Shown in pieces: positions 11,306 to 23,816 of a DNA stretch of 64,000 nucleotides. This DNA is from Cryptomeria japonica (Eukaryota; Streptophyta; Pinopsida; Cupressales; Cupressaceae), in contig NC_081414.1 in assembly GCF_030272615.1 (NCBI RefSeq), forward strand, positions 825,620,896-825,684,895. The letters run 5' to 3'. A program made the translations under genes and the position numbers. The stretch's first letter is position 1; each line of letters begins with the position of its first letter. The notes beneath the pieces were generated by a model. It searched no databases and was not told where the DNA came from. It saw only the letters and a program-made list of their open reading frames with translations.

Positions 11306-12486
11306 TGTTACTACTTATTACAGTTGCCATTAGTTTTATATCCAAAGTCATTCTATATACTCTAGTCGGTTACTACTATCGAAACATTCAGTCGTTATGC
11401 ACAGAGTAGTCGGTTATAGAAGAAAGTAGTCATAGAGCCCAGTATACACCGAGCTATCTACCGAGTAACATTGTATGACTACCGAGCATAAATAATGATA
11501 CACCGAGTTGATATACACCAAGTGAAACGTTTTACCAGATTCATTGAACCTAGACACTCATGTGGAAACATGTTACAAGATTGAGGAACATAGAACTGTC
11601 ATCACATTGGAAATTGCACTTAAGGATTGTGTATGATTTTGAGGTCATCTATCTAATGAAATATTTTATATGGTTATTCATTCAATAAATCATGTTTGTA
11701 AGATCGAAGCAATAAACCAGATCACCGACATAAGAGATCTATTTATACAGCATGGATTGAGATCAGATAGAGACATAAAGAGGTGTATGAAGCAAGACAT
11801 GTGTGATACATAAGAAAGCACTGAGTTTTATGACTGTTACAGAGACACAGAGGTCACCGAGAAGGATTTCAGAGAACAGTCAAGGTACATAGTAAACAAA
11901 AGGGTTTAGCGAGTTACTTTATGGGTTACCGAGGTATGCTATAAGCAAGGTAATCTCATTTTGAGCACATAGAATCTGCTATAACATTCCAGATGTAAAG
12001 TTGCAAATATTTGTAAAGATTTTATTGTAATATTTTGAAGTTGTAAGAGAAACCTTTAACAGGGTAAAAGACTCTAACAAAGTCTATAAATTGTAAAGCC
12101 TTTAACCAGGTGCATCATTTAGAATAAGTGTTGTAAAATCCTTTAGCAAGGTAGATCTAATGATCTTGATATTCCTAACAGGGTAAGCTATCAGAAATAG
12201 TTGAACATGTAGCTCTAACTGAGCAATCTTTATTATTGCAGTAGTGAAGTTGTGGGTGCCATCCCCATTGCAGTTTTTCTCTCTAACCAAGAGTTTCTGC
12301 ATAACCAAAATATATGTGTTTTGGAGTGAATCATGTATGATTGTTATTTATTTGTTTTAGCTTTATGTTATGTTACAACAGTTTGTGGTTTATGCATAAT
12401 GGTAAAGATATTGTTGGTAGAAGGATTTGAAGTACTGATTCACCCCTCCCCTCTCAGTACATTAGCTTTCCATATTGGGCCTAACA
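11306..12486 (+). repeat. 3' LTR of element 1
   Basis: It is collinear with 4484-5663 with about 42 substitutions and one 1-bp length difference, and ends GGGCCTAACA. Confidence 0.92.
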
Positions 12487-13439
12487 TCTAATACAATTTG
12501 TTATAAAAGGTAATGGGAGAAACATGCACACACTGGAATGTAAGTGCACATTTCTCTGTTAATGAGTGAGCAAGTTAGATCAATTGTGACTTACATTGTA
12601 TAGGTTACTTGATTATGATCTTAGACATGAATTTTAATCATTAGTAAATTCATTGCAACATTATAAACACTAATATCCTAGTAATAAATAACTCTATTTA
12701 GACTCCAAACATTATGTCTCGTAAAACCACATATATAAGAGAATACGGTCTTTACCTCTTACTAATGTTAAAATTCCAGTTCCATCAGTACCTGGCAAAA
12801 GGATATGCCCCACCTATATGGGAATTGAAATCAAACCCTATTTCTTCTATTAATGATGAGTTGGGTGTTCAAACTTGAAACACCAAGGAATATGTTCCTT
12901 TGTTTATGGAGTTCCCGTAAAAACTTCTATATATGATATCATACCATTGCCTCTTGTTGCCACTTATATAGCTCACCTCAAGGCAAAGATCTATAGGAAG
13001 GCCAGAAATATGAGCCTCGAATGCCCTAGAAGCTACTTGGCCTTTATATGTTTGTTTCCTTGTATGGACTTTGGTATTTTGGAAGTTGTTAATAGCCCTC
13101 GTACCATGCACATGAATTATTTTGCTTACATTTTCTATAGAAATTTAGTCATAAAAGGACTTTTAGCCATCACTAAAGGCCTCCTTTGGTAATTATGTAA
13201 ATACTTCAATATATAGTCTAATGCATTCTTATCTTGACTACATGTTGTGGTTGTGATTTCTATGCCAGTAAAGATTTCTCAAATGTTGTGTATATTGCAA
13301 TTTTGTGGGCAAAGGATTGTTTACAATGTCATATAATATAAATCAACCTTTTTGCCACAAATAATGTCATTTCCAGACTAAGTTTAACAAGAAAAAGAAC
13401 CACATTGTAAGATGGAGACCAAAATTATCAACAATAAAT
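12487..13439. other. Intergenic flank, no gene recognised
   Basis: AT-rich sequence right of element 1. Two overlapping opposite-strand open frames near 12870-13190 have no recognisable domain and look like chance. Confidence 0.4.
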
Positions 13440-14203
13440 AAAAGGCAATCAACAAAATGCAAAACCCACAACGCAGAGCAGGCAAATATAAAGTTTTTTG
13501 TAAACACATTGCTTACTTCCACACCAAAGCAATGCTCCGTTCGAGTTGCATGAGGAACGATAGAATGAAGCTAGAAAAAATCTTTCGCTCACATACAAGA
13601 CACTACTGACGATTTTTAAAACCTTTTTGCAGCCCACATTTCAGATATTGCAAAAGACAAAAACAATAAAAAGGAAAACCATGCATTCAACCCAAATGCG
13701 GATACCAAACAAACCTTGCCACAAAGAATAGTCGATCTTCTCCTCGTTGTAGCAGCTCTGGTAGTTTCACCCTTCTTTTCACAATCATAGCATTCACAAA
13801 AAGTTTCTAAAAGGCCCTAATCATTCATGGCTTGCTGAAACCCTACAACTCTGCTCCAAAATACACTCCGCTCTTTCGACAATTGAAAATATTACACTAT
13901 TTAACTTGTATTACATATTAAACATGAAATCAATGAAAGCAGGTAGAGTATCAAACACATATGTAAAGGCTATTAAATGACATTAACTCTTCTTTGCCTC
14001 CACCGTATGCCACCACACACTATTCCATTGCCAACACAATCTTTGTTTTTCTCGCTATTAAATCACATTAACTCCCAAAACAATATAAACAATATAAAAC
14101 ATTTCTTTCATTTTCCCGACGCTGATGACTCCTATTACCAATGATTAGAATGACAATTTGTCGGTGCACTGACAATTTTTTGGGCATAAATGCCCCCACT
14201 GAA
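13440..14203. repeat. Dispersed repeat, copy 2 (partner at 2990-3551)
   Basis: The matching blocks are split by about 190 bases (13668-13860) absent from copy 1. Similarity ends at CCCCCACTGA, as in copy 1. The two copies bracket LTR element 1, which is about 1 kb away on each side, so they predate or flank its insertion. Confidence 0.7.
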
Positions 14204-15600
14204 AGCCTATCGGCTTAAAAATTAAAATATGATTATAAATAGAGAAGTGTAGGGTATTCAACTGGTTTTATTTGGGTTTTGATTCAATTTTTAAAATTTG
14301 TATACGAATAAATTGATATAACTTTTATAAATAATATAAGAAAGGGTAGGTTTTATTTGAAGAGAAGTTCATGCTATCTTACAAATCATTGTACATCCAA
14401 TCTATTGAAAATCTATATTTAGACTCTAAAAAATGGTTTGGAAGTGGTTATACTTAACCATCTTAGAGCTATAGGAAGTACCATTAGTAGTGACTTCTTT
14501 AGTCTAGGAGAATTATATCAAGTGACCCCTTTCACCAATGTATTATTTTATGTGCTGTTATTTTCTTAAGTATCTTAAGTTTAATGTTTTGTTGACATTT
14601 CTATGTTTAAAAGTATTTTGTCATTCCCTGGTAATATATTCACATAAGTGGAAATGAATCTAGGGTAGTATCCTAATCACACCAAAGTGGGTTGTTCCTT
14701 CCTATATGATTTTTTATGTACCTCATATCCATTCACATTTCATTTGCTTATTTAATTTTCATCAAATTTATTATCCATTTTCAACCACTTTCTTGAACAT
14801 AAAAATTGCCTACTTAAACGAAGTTTGAGATATCATCCAAAAATTAAAATCTTAACTACATTCCTCTTGTCCTTATGGTTTGAATATCCTATTCATTATG
14901 TAAGATTTTATTTGATCCATCAAGGTCTATGCGAAAAAAGATAAATAGTTGAACATAAGAGAATTGGAATGACGCCTCTTTATAACCAACAAAACAGTGA
15001 TAACACAAACACCTTTGCCTCTTTCCTCATACATAAATCACATAAAGTAAAGCCAAGGAAATTAATCTTTATTCTTGACCAATCTCAAGACATCCATGCA
15101 TTAGGCTTGCTCTAACAATTGATCTTTGGTTTCTTTAATGAGAGATAACAAAATACTTAAGACAATTGATTTTTATGCAAGTGTAATATATATCCTTATT
15201 TTTGGATTTCATGAGACCATAAAGAGGAATTGATTATGCTATTTTTGTAGGGATTGGATACAAATTTGTTTAATCCTAAGTGACTAAAATGGTGGTGTGT
15301 GTACATTATGGAGGAGATACAAGGATGTACACCTTGTAGGATAACATATAATATAAATGAGAAAGGAATCTCCTTCTAGGCATCCAATAAGAGGGTCTCA
15401 TGCATCAAAATAGTGTCTAACTTAGCAATGCTAAGAGGAATTTGTTTACTTCTTTTTACTATTTTTAAATATTTTCTTGTAGAGGTTAAAACATACCTTA
15501 TTTAAAGGATGACAATATGACAACACCAAAGAGGAATTTTTAAGTTTGTATGGGTCTAGATATGAATTAAGTGATCAATTATCTTTCTAGTTTCTTGTGG
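14204..15600. other. AT-rich intergenic sequence
   Basis: No gene, clear repeat or structured RNA was recognised. It may hold the decayed 3' part of the minus-strand LINE relic to its right. Confidence 0.4.
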
Positions 15601-15612
15601 TTTATCGAAGGA

Positions 15613-18600
15613 CTAGCCACACTCTAAAATACTTATAGAGGTTCTATCTCCTTTAGAAAAGAGCTTTATAATTCCTCTATTGATGTCACTACCTAAATAG
15701 ATTTTATCAATCGTATCAATGCGTAAATGTAGGACATTTTGAATCACCCAAATAACATTTTTCTTGTAAAATTTTATAGAAAGGTCATCCAAACTAGGAG
15801 ACTTATCATTCCTAAAGGAATTTATCACCTTCATGATTTCTTCTTTACTAGTATCTCTAGGCAAAAAATCAACATCTTCCTCCTTAATCTTCTTTGGAAT
15901 GACTCTTTTGCAAAGCTCTTGTGCCTTTTTACATACAACAATGTCATCATTGAAAAAAAATAACTTGATAAAAGCTTTTAAATTTCTCCTTTATTTTGTC
16001 AAGGCCATCAATTTGAATATTATCAATCTTAATTAGGCCAATTTCCTCTTTATTATTCTTTATTCTTATATAGTTGAACATGAATTTAGAGCCTCCATCT
16101 CCCTCTTTAAGCCAATTCAATTTTGCTCTAATCTTTGAAGACCTTGGGTTTTCTTATTTTGAAGGCATCACAATTTATTCTTAATATCCATCAAGTTTTC
16201 CACTAAAGCACCATCATTAAAATCATCCTACTTGAGATTCTTATAGGATATAAGATCCCCCTGAAGCTTATTCTCAATTTTCCTACCATCAAGGGTTAAT
16301 TTCTTCACCTAAGTTTAAAACAAAATTCTCTAACCATTCACAATGTTGTTCGACTAGTCAGTGAAGGGTAGGCCATTCAACATAATTTTATTAACTTATT
16401 TAACATCGCAAATACCATCATTGTAATCCTAATTATTGAGAAAGATTGTGTTTAATTTAAATACACTTTTTCCTAGCCTTCTCAACCTATAACTCTTCTA
16501 CAACATGATTATAGCTTCAATAGGGTGGTGGTTTGACATTATGCAAGGATGAACTGTAATGCAGTTATCATTCTAAATTTGCTCAAAATAAAAGACATTT
16601 TTATTAGAATAAAACCTATATTGTGTACATTATATCTTTGTGCCCCTTTTTCTAGTGTTAGATCAATTATATACTAGATATCTTGGCTTTTTTCCTTTCT
16701 ATTTTGAAGAGGATCAAACAACTTTAGCCTAAATTTTATCATGCTCCAAAATAGTTGTTCATTTCCCTTCCAATTCATCTCAAGGTCACTACATTTGTAT
16801 TCCTTATGTTCTATATTGAACCCCGCCAGCCGCGCCCCCCCCCCACAATTTTTTTTTTTAGGGATATTTGAGAGTGTATTAAGCCAACTCCACATATTTT
16901 CTCTTTCTCTATAATACTTATGAGCATAGATAGAGAAAATATCAAATCGAGTGTTGTCTTTTTCTAAAATAACACAAAATTCCTTATTGCAGTGAGAGAA
17001 ACCATGATATTTGACATAATTATGCCTTTTGTTACTTAAAAGAATGATATTTCCCCCTTTTCCTTTATCATGTTCACTAAAAAATTGCAAAGGATCCTTC
17101 CAAATAAAATTGAAACTTGTTTCTAGATAGTTGAAAGCCAATGACTTTAACCTCTTGAAGGAAAAGACAATCAAGAGAATTAATCCCATTTAAAAATCTC
17201 TTAATAACATACTTTCTATCAATCTATTCCATGCCCTTGGTGTTCCAACTAATCCACTTTAGGTTCATCATTATTGTGTGGGGAATTTTTTTTTTTAGAT
17301 TTCTATATAGTCTATGAAAGCACTATGGAATTTTTTTCATCTTTCCCCCCTTTTCCTCCCCTTTTGGAATCATTCTCCTCTCTACAAGTATCTGCATCCT
17401 CTTCTTCTTGTCATCAATTTTTGCCTCTTTTTGTAGACCTCCTTTTTCTTGCTCTTCATCATTCATAAACAATGGGTTATCAAGAAATGTATTTCCTCTA
17501 CAATCATCAAGGGTGTTCTCCTTTTTTAAAATTCATCTCAATTTCATTTGGTTCTAAGATATTAGGAGTGTCCTCTTTCAAAAGATCATCTATAGTTTTC
17601 TTTTTACTCTATTGAATTTTTCCTTTAGTTGGTCAAGAATCAACTCTCAAGAATTCTTCTCTTTTTAGGATCTGACTCACCAATACTTTTGAGCTCGTCA
17701 TTTTCTCTAGTTTCAAGGCAACCAATAGGGTTGTCCCAAGCCTTGACTTCCATATCTAAGCCATTAGAGTTAGAGTTATTTTTAGATGCATGGTCATTCC
17801 TTGGAACATATTAATAATTTTCCTATTATACCTCTCTTTAAAACTAGGATTAGGATTAGGGATTATTTTTTTCATTTTAGGGAAATATTTTTCTAATGGC
17901 CTTCACTATTGTAGAGGAAATAAACATTCAAACCCCCTAACACCTCTATTTGATAGAGGATCACTTGATTACGCTTCTTAATTTCAATTTGTTCTAGAAT
18001 GTCTACCCTTGAGGAGAAATAAACAAGAGACCCAGTGTCTAAATAGGATAATGTGGTCCTTGTTTCCTCAACTTGGAGAACCTTTCCTACAAGATGCATA
18101 AGATGGGGGATAAAAGCCCACATCTAAGGTGGAAAGTTTTTAAGGATAACTCATCTAGGTATTGAGCATGCCAAAACCTCTCATTCCAAAAAAATAGGCT
18201 TGAGCCACACATTTAAAAAATGATTTTCCCACATTTCAATTCTCCTTGACCAAAGCCCTAGTTTACATACAATGGTTTTTAAAAAATACCACAAAAGACT
18301 CCTCTAAACCATTATGTAGAAAGAAACATACAACCCAAATTTTTTCCCCCCTCATATTCAAAATCCATTCATAATTTTTTTTTCTCAATGTAAGGTTTTC
18401 CCTATTCATAGCACCAAAATGGATAACAACAATATTTTACTCTATTTTCTTCTTTATAAACAACCATAGCTATGTTCGCATTTAGAACCATATTCAATAT
18501 TTCCAAGGGGAGAGAGGGAAACTTACCATTCTCTCCTTTGATTGATTCAATTCTTCTGATATCTCCATCTTCATAATGTTGAACCTCTCTCTCTCTCTCT

Positions 18601-18720
18601 CTCTCTCTCTCCACTTCTAGGAGACTCACTATAAGATTTAGAGAATTTTTCCACATTTGCCCCACTAACAACTCCACTACCCTCACATAAATCTGCACCC
18701 TTCTCCATAACTTCCCACAC
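15613..18720 (-). mobile_element. Decayed L1-type LINE relic (ORF1, endonuclease, start of RT)
   Basis: On the minus strand, ORF1 remnants lie at about 18700-17890 (LDTGSLVYFSS, then IEIKKRNQVIL, with a degraded zinc knuckle after it). They match the C-terminal part of plant LINE ORF1. The endonuclease follows at about 17275-16674. It opens with NLKWISWNTKGME, the plant LINE counterpart of MKILSWNVRG, and later reads FDIFSIYAH and MWSWL. The start of the RT lies at 15864-15613 (EEIMKVINSFRNDKSPSLDDLS). The rest of the RT, with its YxDD motif, is missing or decayed beyond recognition. There are many frameshifts and stops. A cytosine run and a T run at 16831-16859 interrupt the endonuclease. 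It is older than the LINE at 34060-40498. Confidence 0.7.
18584..18611. repeat. (CT)n microsatellite
   Basis: About 14 CT units in the ORF1 part of the LINE relic. Read on the minus strand it gives an alternating Arg-Glu stretch. Confidence 0.9.
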
Positions 18721-19347
18721 CCCTAAAAATCAGCCCCATATAACACTAGGACAACTAATTGTGGGAGAGGAAAAATATTCAATTAAAAAAGGCTAAAGAA
18801 CAACAAAGCAATAAAAAAATATCTAACACCTAAGATCATAAAGACCAACAAACATCACCCCCAAAAGAGAAAAATCAAAGAAATCTTCTAGGAGTAGCAA
18901 AGAGTACAAAATAACCCTAGAAGGGAGAGCTTCGACAAGGGTGGCAATGGAAGAAAATTGTCTGCCTTCCCCAAGCACTTTGGAGTGCTCACCTCTATCT
19001 TCTCTTCCACGTTGTTTCCTAGACTTTAGATCATTGTCAAAAAAGTCGTATGACCATTTAGAGTTGAATATACATATTTTAAATAATAACGTGTTATTTT
19101 TTAACAATATATAGTATTTTTGTGTTCAACTATTGGGTTATTTGTGTTGGATATAAAGTTAGAGATAACAATATTTATGCTTACCAACATGTATTGAGAT
19201 CATGTAGTTTGCATATATTTTAAATTTTAAATAACAATATGATATTATTCTAACAACAAATGTTTTATTGTGTTCAACTACTAGGAATTCCATAATTAAT
19301 TTTGTTAGAAATCTTTAAAATTCATTTTATTGAGAATTCTCACTATA

Positions 19348-19477
19348 CATGTTGATGTAGTGAGTTTGAAATGAGTCACACCTCTAACCCTTAATTGTAG
19401 ATAGATAATAGACATGTTGATGTAGTGAGTTTGCAATGAGTCACACCTCTAACCCTTAATTGTAGATAGATAAGAGC
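19348..19477. repeat. Tandem duplication, 2 x 65 bp
   Basis: The unit starts CATGTTGATGTAGTGAGTTT and is repeated once (19348-19412 and 19413-19477) with about two differences. It lies in the upstream flank of the kinase gene. Confidence 0.9.
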
Positions 19478-19509
19478 CTATGTTACATTCTAATAGAATG
19501 AAAATCCTA

Positions 19510-19512
<3 letters not shown>

Positions 19513-19540
<28 letters not shown>

Positions 19541-19541
19541 G
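19513..19541. repeat. (TA)n microsatellite
   Basis: About 14 TA units, 260 bp upstream of the kinase start codon. Confidence 0.9.
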
Positions 19542-19802
19542 GTTAAAAGATTAAATAAATTGAAATATGTACATATGAATGAGTAAACTATAGGGAAGAA
19601 TGGATCGACTTTATGTAGATCTTATTTTTCCATTTAAATAATCACAACGAATCTGTTTAATTTTTTCCTATAAATTGGTCGGCTCCAGAGGAGGTGAAAA
19701 CACAAATGTTTCAAAAAGATTATATAGGGTAAACCCTGAAGATTTAAACATTCTCCATAGTAACCCACATTGCATTTGAGAACTTTTACAGCAACACCTC
19801 CA

Positions 19803-21662
19803 ATGGCGGGTAATGAGAACAGACAAGAATATAGCAATATAACAACAATTGATTTTGCACACCAAATTAATAAGGAAGATGTGCAAAGTAGCAGCTGTGA
19901 TGGTGACAATATGGGTATCAGCAGCAACGATGGTATCAAAAGTACCCTGAGCAAAACACAGCCAAGGCCTCACCACAGAAAATCTGCACATTGGCAAGCG
20001 ATAAATGCTGTATTGAAAAAAGATAAATGCCTGTCTCAGAGGCACTTTAATATCATAAAACGAATAGGAAGTGGGTGTGCAGGTTTTATATTTTTAACCC
20101 AGCTGGAGGAATCAGATCTGTATTTTGTTCTGAAGGTGATGAACAGAGCGCATCTGGAGAGCATCAATAAGTCCACAAGTATTGAGAATGAAATTGATGT
20201 ACTCCAATTGTTGGATCATCCGTTTCTTCCCACATTATACTATTCCTTTGAGATGGATATGTATACTGTTCTTGTAATGGACTACTGCCCAGGAGGAGAC
20301 TTGTATGAGGTTCGAAATCAACAGCCTGGAGGATTCTTCTCTGAAAAAGACACAAGGTATGATGTTCAGGGATACAATATGTGATCAGGTTATTTAAATT
20401 TCTTAGGTTTTTGGAAAAAATTTCAGTTTTGTAATTCCAATTAGGGTTTTAAGGTTCATATTTGGCTATGCATTAGCAGGTCTGAATCTTTACTTTTTAA
20501 GCATCCTTAAGATCTGCAGATTGGATTTCAAGTTTTCGGAGAAAAAATTAATCTTATAATTCAAATTTAGGGTTTTTAAGTTTCATATTTTAGCTATCAG
20601 GGATAAAATTTGTGATCGGGTTTTTAAAATTTCTTAGGTTGGAGAAAATTTTAATTTTATAGTTCAAATTTAGGGTTTTCAGGGTCATATGTTTAGCTAT
20701 CAGGGATACAATTTGTGATCAGTTTTCTAAAATTTCTTAGGTTGGAGAAAATTTTAGTTTTATAATTCAAATTTAGGGTTTTAAGGTTCATATATTGGCT
20801 ATGCATCAGATTGGATTTTTAAGTTTTTCCATCAACAAAAGCACATATCTTTATGTGATTTGGGAATATGTGATTTGGGAATAACAAAAGGAATGCTCAA
20901 AATGACAGGTTTTATGCTGCAGAGGTACTGATAGCATTGGAATACCTCCATATGCTTGGAATTATGTACAGAGACCTCAAACCAGAAAATATTCTGATAA
21001 AAGAAGATGGACATATCATGCTCATAGATTTTGATCTAGCTATACAAGGCCATTTCAATCCAACTTTGGCAAGATTTCATTCCCTGCCCTTGCAATGCCC
21101 TTCCATTGAAGACATCTCTAGAGTTTTTACATGCTTTAACCCAGGAAACATGTGTGGTATCAAGAAAAAGATGAAATCAAGTGGCCATAGGAAAAAGAAA
21201 AAGCTACTTTCTTCATTGCCTGAGCTACAGACAGAACCTACAGGTGTCCATTCCATGAAAGCTGTGGGTACATATGAATACATGGCTCCAGAGATTGCAG
21301 AGGGAAAAGGCTATGGAAGTGCTGTGGACTGGTGGGCTTTTGGGGTTCTTTTGTATGATATGCTTTATGGTAGAACACCTTTTGTGGGACATGATGACAT
21401 AAGTACATCTGCAAATATCAGGGATAAGTCTCTTGTTTTTCCAAAAGCTCAAAGGGTGAGCACTGCTGCAAAGGACTTGATGAAGCAGTTATTGGTGAAA
21501 GATCCCGCAAAAAGGCTGGGATGCAAAAATGGAGCTTCTGAAATTAAGAAACATCCATTCTTCAATGGAATAGAATGGGCATTGGTGCTTCAGTCACCCC
21601 CTCCAATAGTTCCTGGACCCTATAAATGTGAGCAAGATAGTGAAGAGGATTCCCACAATTAA
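19803..21662 (+). CDS. AGC-type (AGCVIII-like) Ser/Thr protein kinase, two exons, 435 aa
   Basis: Exons are 19803-20356 and 20909-21662. The intron is GT..AG and its splice restores DTR-FYAAEV, a typical AGC kinase junction. The start is MAGNENRQ; an in-frame ATG 11 codons upstream is less likely because the first 20 codons from MAG are preserved in the duplicate at 24660. Motifs: glycine loop IGSGCAGFIF (about 88-97), catalytic Lys in VLKVM (111), YRDLKPEN (205-212), DFD in place of DFG (225-227), APE (311-313), DWWAFG (325-330). DFD and a long basic insert before the activation loop (about 228-300, with KKKK) are known marks of plant AGCVIII kinases, which act in auxin transport and growth signalling at the plasma membrane or nucleus. 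The activation segment reads AVGTYEYMAPE. The protein ends EEDSHN with no C-terminal FxxF PDK1-docking motif. It appears intact. The exact subfamily is uncertain. Confidence 0.85.
20384..20812. repeat. Intronic tandem repeats in the kinase gene
   Basis: Three to four degenerate copies of a unit of about 105 bp fill most of the 552-bp intron. Each has GTGATC, then AAATTTCTTAGGTT, GGAGAAAATTT, TTCAAATTTAGGGTTTT and AGGTTCATAT. The last two copies are closest. Confidence 0.85.
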
Positions 21663-22087
21663 TTTGGTATAATTTTTTTATGTTTAATGGTGAAGAGGAT
21701 TCCCACAAGTTGCGGCAGTCCTAGTTCCATTCTCTGATGAACTGATTAAATCATCAGAGGCGTTCGAGGCCTCTGTGAACAGAAGGGTTTGACATTCATG
21801 GGGTGACATCTGTTGGCTTAATCTATTGCAAAATATGGGCATAATTTGCTATAGAAGAAAACAAAGATTGCAATCAAGATAATAGACAGGCTTTGCACAA
21901 AGATTGCCACTAGGTTGGATGAATAAGGTATATAAGATCTGGAGGTCTTAGCTATGCTATACAAAACATCAATTTGGACTATAAAACTTGTGGTACAAAT
22001 CAGACACCGTTTTAGTATGAAATTTATTATTCTGTTGAATTCTAACAGCACATTGTTTTGTGTATTAGATGGATGAAATTATTTTAG
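21663..22087. other. 3' flank of the kinase gene
   Basis: It holds a 20-bp echo of the last codons (GAAGAGGATTCCCACAA at about 21695) and AT-rich sequence. No clear polyadenylation signal could be singled out. Confidence 0.35.
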
Positions 22088-22385
22088 TCTATGAGATTGG
22101 TTACCCTCAAGCCAAAATGCCAATTGAGTATATGGTAACCAGGCATATCTTTATACAAACATTTTCTAAGAAAATAGTTTTTACTTTGATCTTATATAAT
22201 TTTAAGGTGTACAATCTTTCCTTATAATAGAGGTAGTCTATGAGATTGGTTACCCTCAAGCCAAAATGCCATTTGAGTATATGGTAACCAGGCATATCTT
22301 TATATAAACATTTTCTAAGAAAATAGTTTTTACTTTGATCTTATATAATTTTAAGGTGTACAATCTTTCCTTATAATAGAGGTAA
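22088..22385. repeat. Near-perfect tandem duplication, 2 x 149 bp
   Basis: The units at 22088-22236 and 22237-22385 start TCTATGAGATTGGTTACCCT and differ at about two positions. The duplication is therefore recent compared with the repeats around it. Each unit holds a short inverted repeat, GGTTACC .. GGTAACC. Confidence 0.92.
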
Positions 22386-23816
22386 GATCTATATACAGCA
22401 GTGCATTATTTAAGGCTATCTCATGGAGGGGCTACTTAAAATTTCATAAGATTGTAAGATTTTTGTCTCATAAAATTTGTAGTGCAGTTTAAGCTTAAAA
22501 GTTTGGGTTTCAAATTTTACAGAAGTTGGTGGTCTCACAAATTTTATTATTTTGTTTATTCAATTCGACAGAATATATAAAAATATAACATGATTAAAAC
22601 AAAAATTGGTAAGAATTTTAAAACTCTAGATATTTGACAAATGATAGAAAATTTCTTAAGTTGGGGGAAATTTCTAAGATCCCAAATGCACACCTTTAAA
22701 ATTATAAATGAAAAGGTAGGGGCTCCTATTTATCAATAAAAGATTTTAATTAATCACGTAGCAATTTTGTTTTTTGTCTTTGGGGGCCTCTTCCTCCATA
22801 AAAAAATGTTCTTGAAGCCCTTCCATAAAACCACAATTTAAGACTTGTGATAGGAATAAGTATGAAATAGGTTAATCTATAGAATCTTAGGAACATATTG
22901 GTTTGGCATATAAGATGAATGACACTATTTTTCTTTAAAGATAAAAGCTTGAGAAGACACCATATTACAACCACAGAGCAACAACGAAACTACAAGAGAC
23001 AAGGCATTACAAAACCTTACAAGAAACCATCCCAAATTCAAGGTGGTTTGAAAAATTGTTCCAAAGACTTTTGTTTGACACCAAAACAAGGATCATTCTC
23101 CCCAATAATTCTTTACTTTTGAAGATACATAATACTACCAGAAGAACCGTCATCTAAGCTTGAAAACACTATAAGAGGCGTCAAACATAGAACAAACAAA
23201 TGATAATAGATATTTCGACCTATTATCAACTCTTGTACCTCCTCAGCATTAGTGTTAGACTCCTCATTTGTAGTTTTTATTTTTTCCTTTTTCTTCCATA
23301 CAACATGGTTTTTTCTGATTCCTCAAGCAAGTTGGATTAGCAAGAGTGACAAATAGTAGAAGAGTCTTCAAATTCAATCTGCTACACCTAGTTGCCAAAT
23401 TTTGAAGATAATGTAATCTAAGTAGGGAGCACCTTGTCATTTTCCACAAACACATAAAATCGAGCAAACAACAATCACTTCTTAAATTTGGTGATCAAAT
23501 CAATAGCTCAAATTTGTCCAAAAGTATTGGCAATAATCAGAAAAAAAATTCATTCCAAATATCCAACAATAGTGACAGATGAATCCTAACAAGGAATTTA
23601 AAGATGGAATCATTCATTGGGTTAAAATTCAAAAACCATTTTTGAAGGCAAAGGCCATTAATCCCCTAAAACCAAGGATTGCCAAGAAGAATCGCTGAGC
23701 AGTCCTCCACATTGGAAAAGGAAAACTAAAAATAAAAATGTTCAACATAGTAGTTACTTCAAGATGACCTCTAAATTTTTGAATTTGTAGAACCCATCTT
23801 CTAATAGTATCAATAT
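22386..23816. other. Intergenic sequence with faint LINE-like remnants
   Basis: AT-rich. Minus-strand frames near 23250-23860 are probably continuations of the LINE fragment duplicated at 23817-23990. No intact gene was seen. Confidence 0.35.

Larger units (their letters stand above)
4484..12486 (+). mobile_element. LTR element 1: non-autonomous (pol-less) LTR retrotransposon with accessory coding region
   Basis: The element is 8003 bp and structurally complete. It has LTRs of 1180 and 1181 bp with TGTTA..TAACA termini. An initiator-Met-tRNA type primer-binding site follows the 5' LTR directly, and a polypurine tract precedes the 3' LTR. The flanks TCCAA and TCTAA are a likely 5-bp target duplication with one difference. 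The interior holds a gag-like coding region with coiled coil and CCHC zinc knuckles (about 5728-7077) and a second long coding region (7585-10947). No protease, reverse transcriptase, RNase H or integrase is recognisable, so mobility would have needed proteins from another element. LTRs differ at about 42 positions (about 96.4 percent identity), which suggests an insertion several to a few tens of million years old depending on the rate used. Coding parts look nearly whole, with about three breaks. Confidence 0.9.

Noticed and set aside
12869-13192. Overlapping opposite-strand open frames of about 80 and 105 codons
   Set aside because: No domain, no codon pattern and no conservation signal; both look like chance in AT-rich DNA.
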